Assembly: GCF_025200715.1 (NCBI RefSeq)
Contig: NZ_CP104143.1
Location: 1,674,001-1,738,000 of the forward strand
Source: Rhizobium sullae
Lineage (GTDB): Bacteria; Pseudomonadota; Alphaproteobacteria; Rhizobiales; Rhizobiaceae
Direction of reading: 5' to 3'
Length of the DNA: 64,000 nucleotides
Part shown: in pieces, positions 43,471 to 53,772 of the stretch
Numbering within the stretch: position 1 is the stretch's first letter
How the letters are laid out: each line of letters opens with the position of its first letter
Position numbers and translations under genes: made by a program
Notes under the pieces: model-generated
The model's input: only the letters and a program-made list of their open reading frames with translations
Told to the model about the DNA's origin: nothing
The model's database searches: none

Positions 43471-44103
43471 ATGGCAAGCGCCGACCAACTGATCAACGCT
43501 TTCACGACGCTGCTCGTCACGATCGATCCTCCCGGACTTGCGCCGATCTTCCTCGGCCTGACCAGCGGCATGAGCCGCGGCCAGCGCAAGCAGGTGGCGC
43601 TGCGCGGCTCCGTCATCGCTTTCATCATTCTCGCCGTCTTTGCACTGTTCGGCGCAAGTGTGCTTGGGGTTCTTGGCATTTCCATCGGCGCCTTCCGCAT
43701 CGCCGGCGGACTGCTGCTCTTCTGGATCGCCTTCGAAATGGTGTTCGAGAAGCGGCAGGACCGCAAGGAAAAGACCAGCGAAGTGGCGATTACCAAGGAT
43801 CACATCCAGAATATCGCGGTCTTTCCGCTCGCCCTTCCGCTGATTGCCGGCCCGGGCGCGATCTCGGCGACGATCCTGCTTGCGGGCTCGCTGCCGACCT
43901 CAGTCGAACGGGCGCAGCTTCTCATCGTCATTGCAGGCAATCTTCTTCTGATGCTTGTGGCGCTGCTGATCGCCGATCGTCTCGACCGCCTCCTCGGGGT
44001 CACCGGCCGGGCGATCCTCACGCGCCTGCTCGGCGTAATCCTGGCGGCGCTTGCCGCGCAGTTCGTCGTAGACGGCGTTAAAGCCGCGATGGCTGTCAGT
44101 TAA
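43471..44103 (+). CDS. MarC-family membrane protein
   Basis: 210 residues from ATG 43471 (MASADQLINAFTTLLVTIDP), with GGAGAG upstream; the longer open frame is not family-like. About six membrane helices are seen, with the MarC/UPF0056 landmarks TIDPPGLAPIFLGLT near residue 17 and IAVFPLALPLIAGPGAISAT near 115. The function of MarC proteins is not established; the old link to multiple antibiotic resistance was not supported. It is divergent from gyrA. Confidence 0.88.
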   Translation: MASADQLINAFTTLLVTIDPPGLAPIFLGLTSGMSRGQRKQVALRGSVIAFIILAVFALFGASVLGVLGISIGAFRIAGGLLLFWIAFEMVFEKRQDRKEKTSEVAITKDHIQNIAVFPLALPLIAGPGAISATILLAGSLPTSVERAQLLIVIAGNLLLMLVALLIADRLDRLLGVTGRAILTRLLGVILAALAAQFVVDGVKAAMAVS

Positions 44104-44245
44104 AAGGACGCCGTCGCGAGGCAAACCCAACAGGGCTTGACTTCCCGCGGGCCTGCTGCACATGATTGGCTCTGGGGTTGCGATCACCCCACGAGGCGAC
44201 AGCTGAAGTATCGCGTCCGATAAGCCGCAAAACGGAGGACGCGTC

Positions 44246-45061
44246 ATGCCGTCATTTCTGGAAATTTCATCCGACAAGCTCAACCGTATCATCGGAACGC
44301 CGAATGCGCCCGTCATTGTCGACGTCCGCACAGCCGAAGACTTTGCCGCCGACCCTAGGCTCGTCCCAGCCTCGGTCCGGCGTAGCCATACCAATGTCGA
44401 CGAGTGGAGCCGCGAAGTTGCCGGTCCGGCGATCATCGTATGCCAGAGGGGTCAAAAGCTGAGTCACGGTGTAGCCGCCTATCTCCGGCATGCCGGAACG
44501 GAAGCAGAGGTTCTCGAAGGAGGATTCGAGGCGTGGCTGCGGGCCGGTGGCCAAGTCGTGCCGGAGGGCAAGATGCCGGCGCGCGACCCGCATGACCGGA
44601 CCGTATGGGTGACGCGGGCACGCCCGAAGATCGACCGGATCGCCTGCCCCTGGCTGATCAGGCGTTTTGTCGATCCCAATGCCGTCTTCCTGTTCGTTCC
44701 GGCATCGGAGGTGCCAGCAGTTGCTGATCGTTTTGGCGCGACGCCGTTCGATATAGAGGACGTCTTCTGGAGCCACCGCGGCGAACGCTGCACCTTCGAC
44801 GTGATGATCGAGGAATTCAATCTTACTTCCGAACCACTGCTGCATCTCGCCACCATTATTCGCGGCGCCGATACTGCCAGGCCCGATCTCGCGCCGGAAG
44901 CCGCCGGTCTGCTCGCCGCTTCGCTCGGGCTTTCGCGCATGTTCACCGACGACTTACAGCAGCTCGACGCCGGCCTGACGCTCTATGACGCGTTTTACCG
45001 CTGGTGCCGCGACGCGACCGACGAGACACACAACTGGCCCAACCCGAAGCGGGCGCAGTGA
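44246..45061 (+). CDS. chrB: Rhodanese-ChrB fusion chromate resistance protein
   Basis: 271 residues in two parts. Residues 1-105 are a rhodanese domain: VIVDVRTAEDFA and active-site IVCQRGQKLSHG with Cys near 67. Residues 115-271 are the ChrB C-terminal domain: TVWVTRARPKIDRIACPWLI, RRFVDPNAVF, and HRGERCTFDVMIEEF. ChrB proteins sense chromate or reduce it and usually precede chrA. Here the usual ChrB N-terminal domain is replaced by rhodanese, a known variant. GGAGGACGCGTC precedes the ATG. chrA follows after 1 bp. Confidence 0.85.
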   Translation: MPSFLEISSDKLNRIIGTPNAPVIVDVRTAEDFAADPRLVPASVRRSHTNVDEWSREVAGPAIIVCQRGQKLSHGVAAYLRHAGTEAEVLEGGFEAWLRAGGQVVPEGKMPARDPHDRTVWVTRARPKIDRIACPWLIRRFVDPNAVFLFVPASEVPAVADRFGATPFDIEDVFWSHRGERCTFDVMIEEFNLTSEPLLHLATIIRGADTARPDLAPEAAGLLAASLGLSRMFTDDLQQLDAGLTLYDAFYRWCRDATDETHNWPNPKRAQ

Positions 45062-45062
45062 G

Positions 45063-46478
45063 ATGGCTGACATGGTGGATACGGAACGAGACGCCCCGGC
45101 GGGCCGGGATATCGTGCCTCTCGGCGAGGCCGTGAAGGTGTGGGCAAGGGTTGCGGCGCTCAGCTTCGGCGGACCGGCGGGACAAATTGCCCTCATGCAT
45201 CGCGTCGTCGTCGATGAGAAGCGGTGGATCGGCGAACATCGCTTCCTGCATGCGCTCAACTACTGCATGCTGCTTCCCGGGCCGGAAGCCCATCAGTTAG
45301 CGATCTACATCGGCTGGCTGCTCAACAGGACGATCGGCGGCCTGATCGCCGGAGCGCTGTTCGTGCTCCCGGGCTTCATCGCCATCCTCGGGCTGAGCTA
45401 CATCTATGCCGCCTATGGAAACGTGAGCTATATCGCCGGCTTGTTTTTCGGTCTGAAGGCCGCGGTGCTTGCGGTCGTGCTGCAGGCTGTGTTCCGGATC
45501 GGAAGCAGGGCGCTCAAAAACAATGTGATGATCGGCATTGCCGCCGCCGCCTTTGTTGCGATCTTCTTTCTCCACGTCCCGTTCCCGCTGATCATCATCG
45601 CGGCCGGCATTCTGGGCTTCTTCGGCGGCCGCGCGGGCTCGCCGTTGTTCAAGGTTGGCGGTGGACACAGAGGCGGTTCGGCCGTGATCCTCGAAGACAG
45701 GGATTCCCTGCTTGGGGAGGAGACGCCGCCCCACGCACGGCCAAACCTTGCATGGTCGCTGCGGGTATCCGGCGCCCTTGCGATCGCCTGGCTTCTGCCT
45801 GTCGCGCTGCTTTTAGCGACAACGGGATCCGGCAATATCTTTTCGCAGGTCGGTCTGTTCTTCAGCCAGATGGCTGTCGTGACATTCGGCGGCGCGTACG
45901 CGGTGCTTGCCTATGTCGCGCAGGAAGCGGTTCAGCATTTCGGATGGCTAAAACCGGGCGAGATGCTGGATGGCCTCGGCATGGCCGAGACTACACCAGG
46001 TCCGTTGATCATCGTCGTCCAGTTCGTCGGCTTCATGGCCGCCTACAGGAACCCCGGGCCGCTCGATCCGATGCTCGCCGCCACGCTCGCCGCGGTCCTG
46101 ACGACATGGGTGACCTTCATTCCGAGCTTCCTGTGGATTTTTCTCGGAGCACCGTTCATCGAGAAGCTGCGCGGCAATGCCGAGCTGACCGGAGCGATGT
46201 CGGCCATCACGGCAGCCGTCGTCGGTGTGATCCTCAATCTTGCGATCTGGTTCGGGATCCACGTGCTCTTTGCCGAGGTGCGTCCTGCCTTATGGGGACC
46301 GGTTTCAATCGATGTCCCGGTTCCATCCTCGGTCCTCTGGCCATCGCTCGCGCTGACGGCGTTTGCCGCCTTGGCTATCTTTCGCCTGAAGCTTTCGGTG
46401 ATCTCGACACTGGCCATTTGCGCCGCAATCGGCGTCATGTGGACCATTCTGGCAGGCTCGGGCACCACGACGCCGTGA
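45063..46478 (+). CDS. chrA: Chromate efflux transporter
   Basis: 471 residues from ATG 45063 (MADMVDTERDAPAGRDIVPL), 1 bp after chrB. The long-chain ChrA has two homologous halves: VAALSFGGPAGQIALMHR and MLLPGPEAHQLAIYIGW in the first, VVTFGGAYAVLAYVAQEAV and GLGMAETTPGPLIIVVQFVG in the second. It would export chromate from the cytoplasm by the proton-motive force. Ten or more membrane helices. A terminator follows at 46531. Confidence 0.92.
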   Translation: MADMVDTERDAPAGRDIVPLGEAVKVWARVAALSFGGPAGQIALMHRVVVDEKRWIGEHRFLHALNYCMLLPGPEAHQLAIYIGWLLNRTIGGLIAGALFVLPGFIAILGLSYIYAAYGNVSYIAGLFFGLKAAVLAVVLQAVFRIGSRALKNNVMIGIAAAAFVAIFFLHVPFPLIIIAAGILGFFGGRAGSPLFKVGGGHRGGSAVILEDRDSLLGEETPPHARPNLAWSLRVSGALAIAWLLPVALLLATTGSGNIFSQVGLFFSQMAVVTFGGAYAVLAYVAQEAVQHFGWLKPGEMLDGLGMAETTPGPLIIVVQFVGFMAAYRNPGPLDPMLAATLAAVLTTWVTFIPSFLWIFLGAPFIEKLRGNAELTGAMSAITAAVVGVILNLAIWFGIHVLFAEVRPALWGPVSIDVPVPSSVLWPSLALTAFAALAIFRLKLSVISTLAICAAIGVMWTILAGSGTTTP

Positions 46479-46530
46479 GCACCGGAATTTTGTTCGCGCC
46501 GAATGCCTCTGCCGAGGAAACGCCAATAAA

Positions 46531-46557
46531 AAAAACCGCTGCCAGGCAGCGGTTTTT
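46531..46557. terminator. Bidirectional terminator between chrA and ssb
   Basis: AAAAACCGCTGCC (46531-46543) and GGCAGCGGTTTTT (46545-46557) are exact inverses, giving a GC-rich stem with an A-run on the left and a T-run on the right. It can end transcription of chrA (plus) and ssb (minus). Confidence 0.9.
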
Positions 46558-46575
46558 ACGGTGATTTCGCTCGTC

Positions 46576-47091
46576 TCAGAACGGGATATCGTCATCGAGA
46601 TCGCGTGAGAAATTCCCGCCGCCACCGCTGCTGCGGCCGGACGGCTGCGACGGGGCGCCGTAGTCGTCTCCGGAATTGCTGCCGCCACCGAAATCGCTGC
46701 TGCTGCCGCGTCCGCCGCTGGAACTCGCGCCGCCTTCGCCGCGGCCGTCGAGCATGGTCAGCGTCGAATTGAAGCCCTGCAGCACGACTTCCGTTGAGTA
46801 ACGGTCCTGGCCCTGCTGGTCCTGCCATTTGCGGGTCTGGAGCTGGCCTTCGATGTAGAGCTTGGCGCCCTTCTTCACATATTGCTCGACAACCTTGCAG
46901 AGACCTTCGTTGAAGACGACGACGGTGTGCCATTCGGTCTTTTCGCGGCGCTCGCCGGAATTGCGGTCCCGCCACGTCTCGGAGGTCGCGATGCGAAGAT
47001 TGGCGATCGGGCGGCCATCCTGTGTCCTGCGGATTTCGGGGTCTGCGCCCACGTTTCCGATCAGAATTACCTTGTTCACGCTGCCAGCCAT
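46576..47091 (-). CDS. ssb: Single-stranded DNA-binding protein
   Basis: 171 residues from ATG 47091 ([20 protein letters not shown]), with AAGGTGAG upstream; a GTG at 47100 is an alternative. The OB fold includes [20 protein letters not shown] and [21 protein letters not shown] Gly/Ser-rich linker (about residues 118-160) leads to the acidic tip DLDDDIPF, which recruits partner proteins. It is divergent from uvrA across 250 bp with a LexA box at 47204, so both genes are probably SOS-regulated. Confidence 0.96.
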   Translation of the reverse strand: MAGSVNKVILIGNVGADPEIRRTQDGRPIANLRIATSETWRDRNSGERREKTEWHTVVVFNEGLCKVVEQYVKKGAKLYIEGQLQTRKWQDQQGQDRYSTEVVLQGFNSTLTMLDGRGEGGASSSGGRGSSSDFGGGSNSGDDYGAPSQPSGRSSGGGGNFSRDLDDDIPF

Positions 47092-47203
47092 ACTTCTCAC
47101 CTTACTGCCGCCCTGCCCGGCGGCGCTTGAAACAATCAGTGTACCTTAAACTATAGAACCCCGGCCATGCGTGTCCATCGCCGGTTCATCCACAAGGAAT
47201 TTT

Positions 47204-47218
47204 GTTCTTTATTTGTTC
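47204..47218. promoter_or_regulatory. LexA (SOS) box, alphaproteobacterial GTTC-N7-GTTC type
   Basis: GTTCTTTATTTGTTC is a perfect match to the GTTC-N7-GTTC direct repeat bound by LexA in Rhizobiales. It is in the gap between ssb and uvrA, 124 bp before the uvrA ATG and 113 bp from ssb. It puts uvrA, and possibly ssb, in the DNA-damage regulon. Confidence 0.88.
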
Positions 47219-47341
47219 TAGTTTATGGCTATGATCCTGTCAACAGAATCGAAAACCTCGCAACAGATGGATATTCAGCCTCGACTCGCCCAGCGGCATC
47301 ACTAAATAAGGGGCTTACTCCAGCACAGAAGCACAATTACG

Positions 47342-50266
47342 ATGAGTGAACTTAAGACGATTTCCATCCGCGGCGCGCGCGAGCATAACCTCAAGGGCAT
47401 CGACCTCGACCTGCCGCGCAACAAACTCATCGTCATGACCGGCCTTTCCGGGTCCGGCAAGTCGTCGCTTGCGTTCGACACAATCTATGCGGAGGGCCAG
47501 CGCCGCTATGTCGAAAGCCTTTCGGCCTATGCCCGCCAGTTCCTCGAGATGATGCAGAAGCCGGACGTCGACCAGATCGACGGCCTGTCGCCGGCCATAT
47601 CCATCGAACAGAAGACGACTTCGCGCAATCCGCGCTCGACAGTCGGCACGGTCACAGAGATCTACGACTACATGCGCCTGCTCTTTGCGCGTGTCGGTGT
47701 TCCTTACTCGCCGGCGACGGGCCTGCCGATCGAGAGCCAGACTGTCAGTCAGATGGTCGACCGCGTGCTCGAATTCGAGGAAGGCACGCGTCTTTATATT
47801 CTGGCGCCGATCGTGCGCGGCCGTAAGGGCGAATACAAGAAGGAACTGGCGGACCTCATGAAAAAGGGCTTCCAGCGCGTCAAGGTGGACGGCCAGTTCT
47901 ACGAGATCGCCGATGCTCCGGCGCTCGACAAGAAATACAAGCACGACATCGATGTTGTCGTGGACCGCATCGTCGTGCGCCCCGACATGGCGTCCCGGCT
48001 TGCCGACAGCTTCGAGACCTCGCTGAAGCTCGCAGATGGGCTTGCGATCGCCGAGTTTGCCGACAAGCCGCTGCCGCCGGGGGAAACGTCTGCGGGCGGC
48101 TCCGCCAACAAATCGCTCAACGACACGCATGAGCGCATGCTGTTCTCGGAGAAATTCGCCTGCCCCGTTTCCGGCTTCACCATTCCGGAGATCGAGCCGC
48201 GGCTCTTCTCGTTCAACAATCCGGCCGGCGCCTGCCCGACCTGCGACGGGCTTGGCGCCCAGCAGAAAATCGACCGGGCGCTGATTATCCCCGAACCGGA
48301 GCGGACACTGCGCGACGGCGCCATCGCGCCTTGGGCGAAGTCGAGTTCGCCCTACTACAACCAGACGCTGGAAGCGCTCGGCAAGCATTACGGTTTCAAG
48401 CTCGGCAACCGCTGGAGCGATCTCTCGGAAAAGGCACAGGACGTCATCCTGAACGGCACGGACGAGAAGATCGAGTTTCACTATGCCGACGGCGCACGCT
48501 CCTATACGACGCATAAGAGCTTCGAAGGCATCATCACCAATCTCGAACGCCGCTGGAAGGAAACCGACTCCGCTTGGGCGCGCGAAGAGATCGAGCGCTT
48601 CATGTCCGCAGCCCCCTGCCCGGCCTGCAACGGTTTCCGCCTGAAGCCGGAAACGCTGGCAGTGAAAATCAACAAGCTGCATATCGGCCAGGTGACCGAC
48701 ATGTCGATCCGCGTGGCGCGCGACTGGTTCGAGGCACTTCCAGCGACTTTCTCGGCCAAGCAGAATGAGATCGCGGTGCGCATCCTGAAGGAAATCCGCG
48801 ACCGCCTGCGCTTCCTGAACGATGTCGGTCTTGAATATCTCAGCCTGTCGCGGAATTCCGGCACTCTGTCGGGCGGCGAAAGCCAGCGCATCCGCCTTGC
48901 CTCCCAGATCGGATCGGGCCTGACGGGCGTGCTCTACGTTCTCGACGAGCCGTCGATCGGCCTGCACCAGCGCGACAATGCGCGGTTGCTCGACACGCTG
49001 AAGCACCTGCGCGATATCGGCAATACGGTGATCGTCGTCGAGCATGACGAGGATGCGATCCTGACGGCAGACGACGTGGTCGACATCGGCCCGGCGGCCG
49101 GCGTGCATGGCGGCCACATCGTGGCCCACGGAACGCCGCAGGACATCATGGCGAACCCGAGGTCGCTGACCGGGAAGTACCTCTCCGGCGAACTCGGCGT
49201 GCCGGTTCCCGACGAACGGCGCAAGCCGAAGAAAGGCCGCGAGATCAAGGTGGTCGGCGCGCGTGGCAATAATCTGAAGAACATCACGGCCTCCATCCCA
49301 CTCGGTGTCTTCACCGCCGTGACGGGCGTTTCGGGTGGCGGCAAATCCACTTTCCTGGTGGAGACGCTCTACAAATCGGCCGCACGCCGCGTGATGGGCG
49401 CCCGCGAAATTCCGGCCGATCATGACCGCATCGACGGCTTCGAGCACATCGACAAAGTCATCGATATCGACCAATCGCCAATCGGCCGCACGCCGCGTTC
49501 AAACCCGGCAACCTATACCGGTGCGTTTACGCCGATCCGCGACTGGTTCGCCGGTCTGCCGGAGGCGAAGGCGCGCGGCTATCAGCCGGGACGATTCTCC
49601 TTCAACGTCAAGGGCGGGCGCTGCGAAGCCTGCCAGGGCGACGGGGTCATCAAGATCGAGATGCACTTCCTGCCGGATGTCTACGTCACCTGCGATGTCT
49701 GCCACGGCAAGCGCTACAATCGCGAAACGCTGGACGTGACCTTCAAGGGCAAGTCGATTTCGGACGTGCTCGACATGACGGTCGAGGAAGGCGTGGAGTT
49801 CTTCAGCGCCGTACCGGCGGTACGCGACAAGCTGCAGTCGCTGTTCGATGTCGGCCTCGGTTACATCAAGGTCGGCCAGCAGGCAAATACGCTTTCAGGC
49901 GGCGAAGCCCAGCGCGTCAAACTCGCCAAGGAACTTTCCAAGCGCTCGACAGGCCGCACGCTCTACATCCTCGACGAACCGACCACCGGCTTGCACTTCC
50001 ACGACGTCGCCAAGCTGCTTGAAATGTTGCACGAGTTGGTCAACCAGGGTAATTCCGTCGTGGTGATCGAGCACAATCTCGAAGTCATCAAAACGGCCGA
50101 CTGGGTGCTCGATTTCGGCCCTGAAGGCGGCGACGGCGGTGGCGAGATCGTCGCGGCCGGCACGCCCGAAGCAATCGTCAAGGAGCCGCGCTCCTATACC
50201 GGCCATTTCCTTAAGGAACTGCTGGAGCGCCGGCCGGTGAAAAAGACATTCGCGGCAGCGGAATAG
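47342..50266 (+). CDS. uvrA: Excinuclease ABC subunit A
   Basis: 974 residues. Two ABC ATPase modules: Walker [14 protein letters not shown] near 35 and [13 protein letters not shown] near 661, with signatures [13 protein letters not shown] and [13 protein letters not shown], and Walker B in [10 protein letters not shown] and [10 protein letters not shown]. The C-terminal zinc finger is intact (CEACQGDG...CDVCHGKRY). The first zinc finger reads CPVSGF...CPTCDG, with Ser in place of the second Cys. It recognises bulky DNA lesions with UvrB. A LexA box is upstream; the GNAT gene follows after 2 bp. Confidence 0.97.
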   Translation: MSELKTISIRGAREHNLKGIDLDLPRNKLIVMTGLSGSGKSSLAFDTIYAEGQRRYVESLSAYARQFLEMMQKPDVDQIDGLSPAISIEQKTTSRNPRSTVGTVTEIYDYMRLLFARVGVPYSPATGLPIESQTVSQMVDRVLEFEEGTRLYILAPIVRGRKGEYKKELADLMKKGFQRVKVDGQFYEIADAPALDKKYKHDIDVVVDRIVVRPDMASRLADSFETSLKLADGLAIAEFADKPLPPGETSAGGSANKSLNDTHERMLFSEKFACPVSGFTIPEIEPRLFSFNNPAGACPTCDGLGAQQKIDRALIIPEPERTLRDGAIAPWAKSSSPYYNQTLEALGKHYGFKLGNRWSDLSEKAQDVILNGTDEKIEFHYADGARSYTTHKSFEGIITNLERRWKETDSAWAREEIERFMSAAPCPACNGFRLKPETLAVKINKLHIGQVTDMSIRVARDWFEALPATFSAKQNEIAVRILKEIRDRLRFLNDVGLEYLSLSRNSGTLSGGESQRIRLASQIGSGLTGVLYVLDEPSIGLHQRDNARLLDTLKHLRDIGNTVIVVEHDEDAILTADDVVDIGPAAGVHGGHIVAHGTPQDIMANPRSLTGKYLSGELGVPVPDERRKPKKGREIKVVGARGNNLKNITASIPLGVFTAVTGVSGGGKSTFLVETLYKSAARRVMGAREIPADHDRIDGFEHIDKVIDIDQSPIGRTPRSNPATYTGAFTPIRDWFAGLPEAKARGYQPGRFSFNVKGGRCEACQGDGVIKIEMHFLPDVYVTCDVCHGKRYNRETLDVTFKGKSISDVLDMTVEEGVEFFSAVPAVRDKLQSLFDVGLGYIKVGQQANTLSGGEAQRVKLAKELSKRSTGRTLYILDEPTTGLHFHDVAKLLEMLHELVNQGNSVVVIEHNLEVIKTADWVLDFGPEGGDGGGEIVAAGTPEAIVKEPRSYTGHFLKELLERRPVKKTFAAAE

Positions 50267-50268
50267 CC

Positions 50269-50715
50269 ATGCTGCGCCTGGGCTCCACTGCGGATATCGA
50301 GATAGTGAAGTCGCTAACAGGCGAAGCCTATGCACGTTACCTTGCTTTGCTGGGAGCAGAGCCCATACCAGTGACCGACGATGATGCTCCACGGATCGCG
50401 AGGGGTGAGATCTGGTTGTTTGAGATCAACGGCGTTTGCGCCGGTTTGGCGGTGCTGGAGCGTCATAAGAATCACGCAATGCTCATTAGCATCGCCGTGT
50501 CGCCTGCTCATCAGGGCCGCAGGCACGGCAGCACCATCCTTCGCTGGGTGGAGGCTAAAGCACAGGAATGGCAACTGCCTGAGTTGCGGCTCCACACCAA
50601 CGCCCGCACGATGCGGAATATCGCAATTTATAAGGGCTTTGGATTTCAGGGGCGCCGGCCGAGTCCTTACAGGCCAGGATCGACCATCGTCGACATGACA
50701 AAAGCAATGGCGTGA
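50269..50715 (+). CDS. GNAT-family N-acetyltransferase
   Basis: 148 residues. The acetyl-CoA-binding motif A is AMLISIAVSPAHQGRRHGST, followed by ILRWVEAKAQEW; motif B is MRNIAIYKGFGFQGRRPS. The substrate is unknown. It begins 2 bp after the uvrA stop and its TGA overlaps the next open frame, so it probably rides on the uvrA transcript. Confidence 0.85.
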   Translation: MLRLGSTADIEIVKSLTGEAYARYLALLGAEPIPVTDDDAPRIARGEIWLFEINGVCAGLAVLERHKNHAMLISIAVSPAHQGRRHGSTILRWVEAKAQEWQLPELRLHTNARTMRNIAIYKGFGFQGRRPSPYRPGSTIVDMTKAMA

Positions 50716-50738
50716 AGGCGGAACAACGGGAGGAACAC

Positions 50739-51545
50739 ATGAGCAAATCCGGCAGCATCCGCGTCGGTGTCGGCGGCTGGACTTTCGAGCCCTGGCGGAA
50801 TCACTTCTATCCGGGCGACCTCAAGCAGAAGGACGAGCTGCACTACGCCAGCCGGCAGTTGAAGGTCATCGAAATCAATGGCACCTATTACAGCTCGCAG
50901 AAGCCGGAGACCTTTGCGAAATGGGCTGCCGACGTGCCGGATGGCTTCATCTTCTCGCTGAAGGCCAGCCGCTTCGTGACCAACAGGCGCGTGCTTGCCG
51001 AGGCGGGAGAATCCATGGAGCGCTTCCTGACGCAGGGGCTAACCGAGCTCGGCGGCAAGCTCGGACCAATCCTCTGGCAGTTCGCTCCGACCAAGAAGTT
51101 TGATGACGAGGATTTCGAGGCCTTCCTAAAGCTCTTGCCGGACAACCAGGACGGCCTGCCATTGCGGCATGTCGTCGAGGTGCGCCACGATTCCTTCAAG
51201 GTGCCCGAATTCATCGCGCTGCTGGCGAAATACGGCGTGGCGCCAGTCTGCGCTGAACATTTCGACTATCCGATGATCGCCGATGTGACGGCGGATTTCG
51301 TCTATGCCCGGCTGCAGAAGGGATCGGACGACATCAAGACCTGCTACGCCTCCAAGGACCTGAAGGCCTGGGCGAAGCGCCTCGAGACATGGGCCGAAGG
51401 CAAGGTACCGGATGATTTGCCGCTGATCGACAAGCAGCGGAAGGTCAAGAGCGAGCCGCGCGACGTTTTTGCCTTCATGATCCACGAAGGCAAGGTCAAT
51501 GCGCCTTTCGGCGCGATCGCGCTTCAGGAAGAGGTCGGAAAATAG
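50739..51545 (+). CDS. DUF72 (YecE-like) family protein
   Basis: 268 residues from ATG 50739 (MSKSGSIRVGVGGWTFEPWR), with GGGAGGAA upstream. The DUF72 TIM-barrel pattern is clear: VGVGGWTFEPWRNHFYPGDL, VIEINGTYYSSQKPETFAKW, FSLKASRFVTNRR and VVEVRHDSF. The family is widespread and without a proven biochemical role. It ends 8 bp before the convergent nnr gene. Confidence 0.87.
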   Translation: MSKSGSIRVGVGGWTFEPWRNHFYPGDLKQKDELHYASRQLKVIEINGTYYSSQKPETFAKWAADVPDGFIFSLKASRFVTNRRVLAEAGESMERFLTQGLTELGGKLGPILWQFAPTKKFDDEDFEAFLKLLPDNQDGLPLRHVVEVRHDSFKVPEFIALLAKYGVAPVCAEHFDYPMIADVTADFVYARLQKGSDDIKTCYASKDLKAWAKRLETWAEGKVPDDLPLIDKQRKVKSEPRDVFAFMIHEGKVNAPFGAIALQEEVGK

Positions 51546-51553
51546 CAGTCGGC

Positions 51554-53029
51554 CTAGAACGGCAGCACGTGGGCGACGAGGTCTTCGGCCGTCAGGCCCT
51601 GGCCGGCGCGCTGCCCGGCTTCGCCATGGAGGTAGACGCCGGCAGCGGCAGCTTCGAATGCCGGCAGACCCTGAGCCAGATACGCGCCGATGATGCCGGC
51701 AAGGATGTCGCCTGAGCCGGCGGTCGCAAGCCAGACCGGCGCGTTCGTATTGATCAGCGCCCGGCCGTCCGGCGATGCGATAACGGTATCGGCGCCCTTG
51801 TAGACGATCGCCGCGTTGGCGCGTTTGGCGGCCACCTGCGCTCTGTCGACCTTGCTGAGTGTCTTGTCCGCCGCGATATCTGGAAACAGGCGTGCGAATT
51901 CGCCTTCGTGCGGCGTCAGCACGAGATGCGGCTCGCCCTCCGCGAAGAGATCGAAAAGCTCCCGCGGATCGTCTCTGAACGACGTGATGCCGTCGGCGTC
52001 GAGCACGAGATGGCGACCACTGAGTTCTGCGGCGAAGTCTCTTGTTTTTACGCCGGTCCCAAAGCCCGGTCCGAGGACGAAAGTCTGCAGGCGCTCGTCG
52101 GCCAGCCAGTCGCGCAAAGCCGTCGCGTCATCGACGGCGCACAGCATGACGGCTGTCAAATGGGCGCTGTTTTCAGCCATCGCATCTCTGGGCGTGGCGA
52201 TGGTTACGAGACCAGCCCCGGCTTTCAGCCCGGCCGCGGCGGACATCCGCGCCGCACCTGTCTTTCCGGTTTCGCCCGAGAAAACGACAAGGTGCCCGCG
52301 TTTGTATTTGTGCGTCCCCAGTTTCGCCGAAGGCAGCAGGTGCGCCCATTGGATCGGGGTATTTTCGGCAATCCTGCCGGACGAACGCGCCTTGACGATG
52401 CGTGCGGGAATGCCGATGTCGGCAACCTCGACGCTGCCGCAAAGCTCCCGGCCCGGCATCAGCAGGTGGCCGGGTTTGCGCGTCATGAACGTGACCGTAT
52501 GGGCAGCCCTGAACGCCGTCCCCAGCACCTCGCCGCTGCGGCCATCGAGGCCGGATGGCAGGTCGACGGCAATGACGGGAACCATAGCACCCGTCACCTG
52601 TTCGATGACGGAACGCACCTGCGAAGGCACATCCCGTCCGAGCCCCGCCCCGAAGATCGCGTCGATGACGACGTCTCCCGGCGTCGGGATGTAGACATCG
52701 ACCGGCTGCGAGACGAGCGCGCATTCGGCCTTTGCCCGCGCGGCATCGCCACGAAGCTTGGCAAGGTCGCCGAGATGGAAGACGGCAACCTCGGCGCCGC
52801 TTTCCGCAAGACGGCGGGCCGCAACGTAGCCGTCGCCGCCGTTGTTCCCGGGGCCGCAGAGAACGGCAAAGCGCAGTGCGCCGGGATACAGCCGAAGCGC
52901 GGCGCCGGCGACGGCCGCACCCGCGCTCCACATCAGCCCGAAAGAGGCGATGCCCGAATCGGACGCGGCGGCATCGACGGCCGCCATTTCTGCAGGTGTC
53001 AGGAGTAGGTCACCCAGTTTTTCTGCCAT
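51554..53029 (-). CDS. nnr: Bifunctional NAD(P)HX epimerase / ADP-dependent dehydratase
   Basis: 491 residues in two domains. The N-terminal YjeF_N epimerase domain (about 1-215) has VLCGPGNNGGDGYVAARRLA and AVDLPSGLDGRSG. The C-terminal ribokinase-like dehydratase domain (about 225-491) has KRGHLVVFSGETGKTGAARM, VLTPHEGEFARLFPD and TAGSGDILAGIIGAYLAQGL. Together they repair hydrated NADH and NADPH. It is divergent from glnB across 345 bp, convergent with the DUF72 gene. Confidence 0.95.
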   Translation of the reverse strand: MAEKLGDLLLTPAEMAAVDAAASDSGIASFGLMWSAGAAVAGAALRLYPGALRFAVLCGPGNNGGDGYVAARRLAESGAEVAVFHLGDLAKLRGDAARAKAECALVSQPVDVYIPTPGDVVIDAIFGAGLGRDVPSQVRSVIEQVTGAMVPVIAVDLPSGLDGRSGEVLGTAFRAAHTVTFMTRKPGHLLMPGRELCGSVEVADIGIPARIVKARSSGRIAENTPIQWAHLLPSAKLGTHKYKRGHLVVFSGETGKTGAARMSAAAGLKAGAGLVTIATPRDAMAENSAHLTAVMLCAVDDATALRDWLADERLQTFVLGPGFGTGVKTRDFAAELSGRHLVLDADGITSFRDDPRELFDLFAEGEPHLVLTPHEGEFARLFPDIAADKTLSKVDRAQVAAKRANAAIVYKGADTVIASPDGRALINTNAPVWLATAGSGDILAGIIGAYLAQGLPAFEAAAAGVYLHGEAGQRAGQGLTAEDLVAHVLPF

Positions 53030-53086
53030 GCGCCATTCAATTCAAAAAGCGCCTAAAAAACAACCTGTTTCATGATTTCTTCTGCA

Positions 53087-53120
53087 GCTCAAAATTAGGT
53101 CATTTGCCTAATTTTTGAGC
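53087..53120. other. Hairpin in the nnr-glnB intergenic region
   Basis: GCTCAAAATTAGG (53087-53099), loop TCATTTG, CCTAATTTTTGAGC (53107-53120): a 13-bp stem with one bulged base. It sits about 60 bp before nnr and about 180 bp before the sigma-54 promoter of glnB. It is AT-rich and may be a protein-binding dyad or a transcript hairpin; its role is unknown. Confidence 0.45.
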
Positions 53121-53185
53121 GATCAAGGAACAACATGTCCAATACGAGCGGCGCGGCATTTTTCCTGCTTTTGCACCATTTTTGA

Positions 53186-53713
<528 letters not shown>

Positions 53714-53772
53714 GGCGGCTCGCCCAATGCGGCGAATTCATCCATCGTCATTGCAAATGAAAGGGAGATTTC

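Noticed and set aside
47315..49474. A 719-codon open frame on the minus strand opposite uvrA
   Set aside because: It is an antisense shadow: no family resemblance, Arg/Val/Ala-rich composition, and it lies inside a strongly conserved gene on the other strand.
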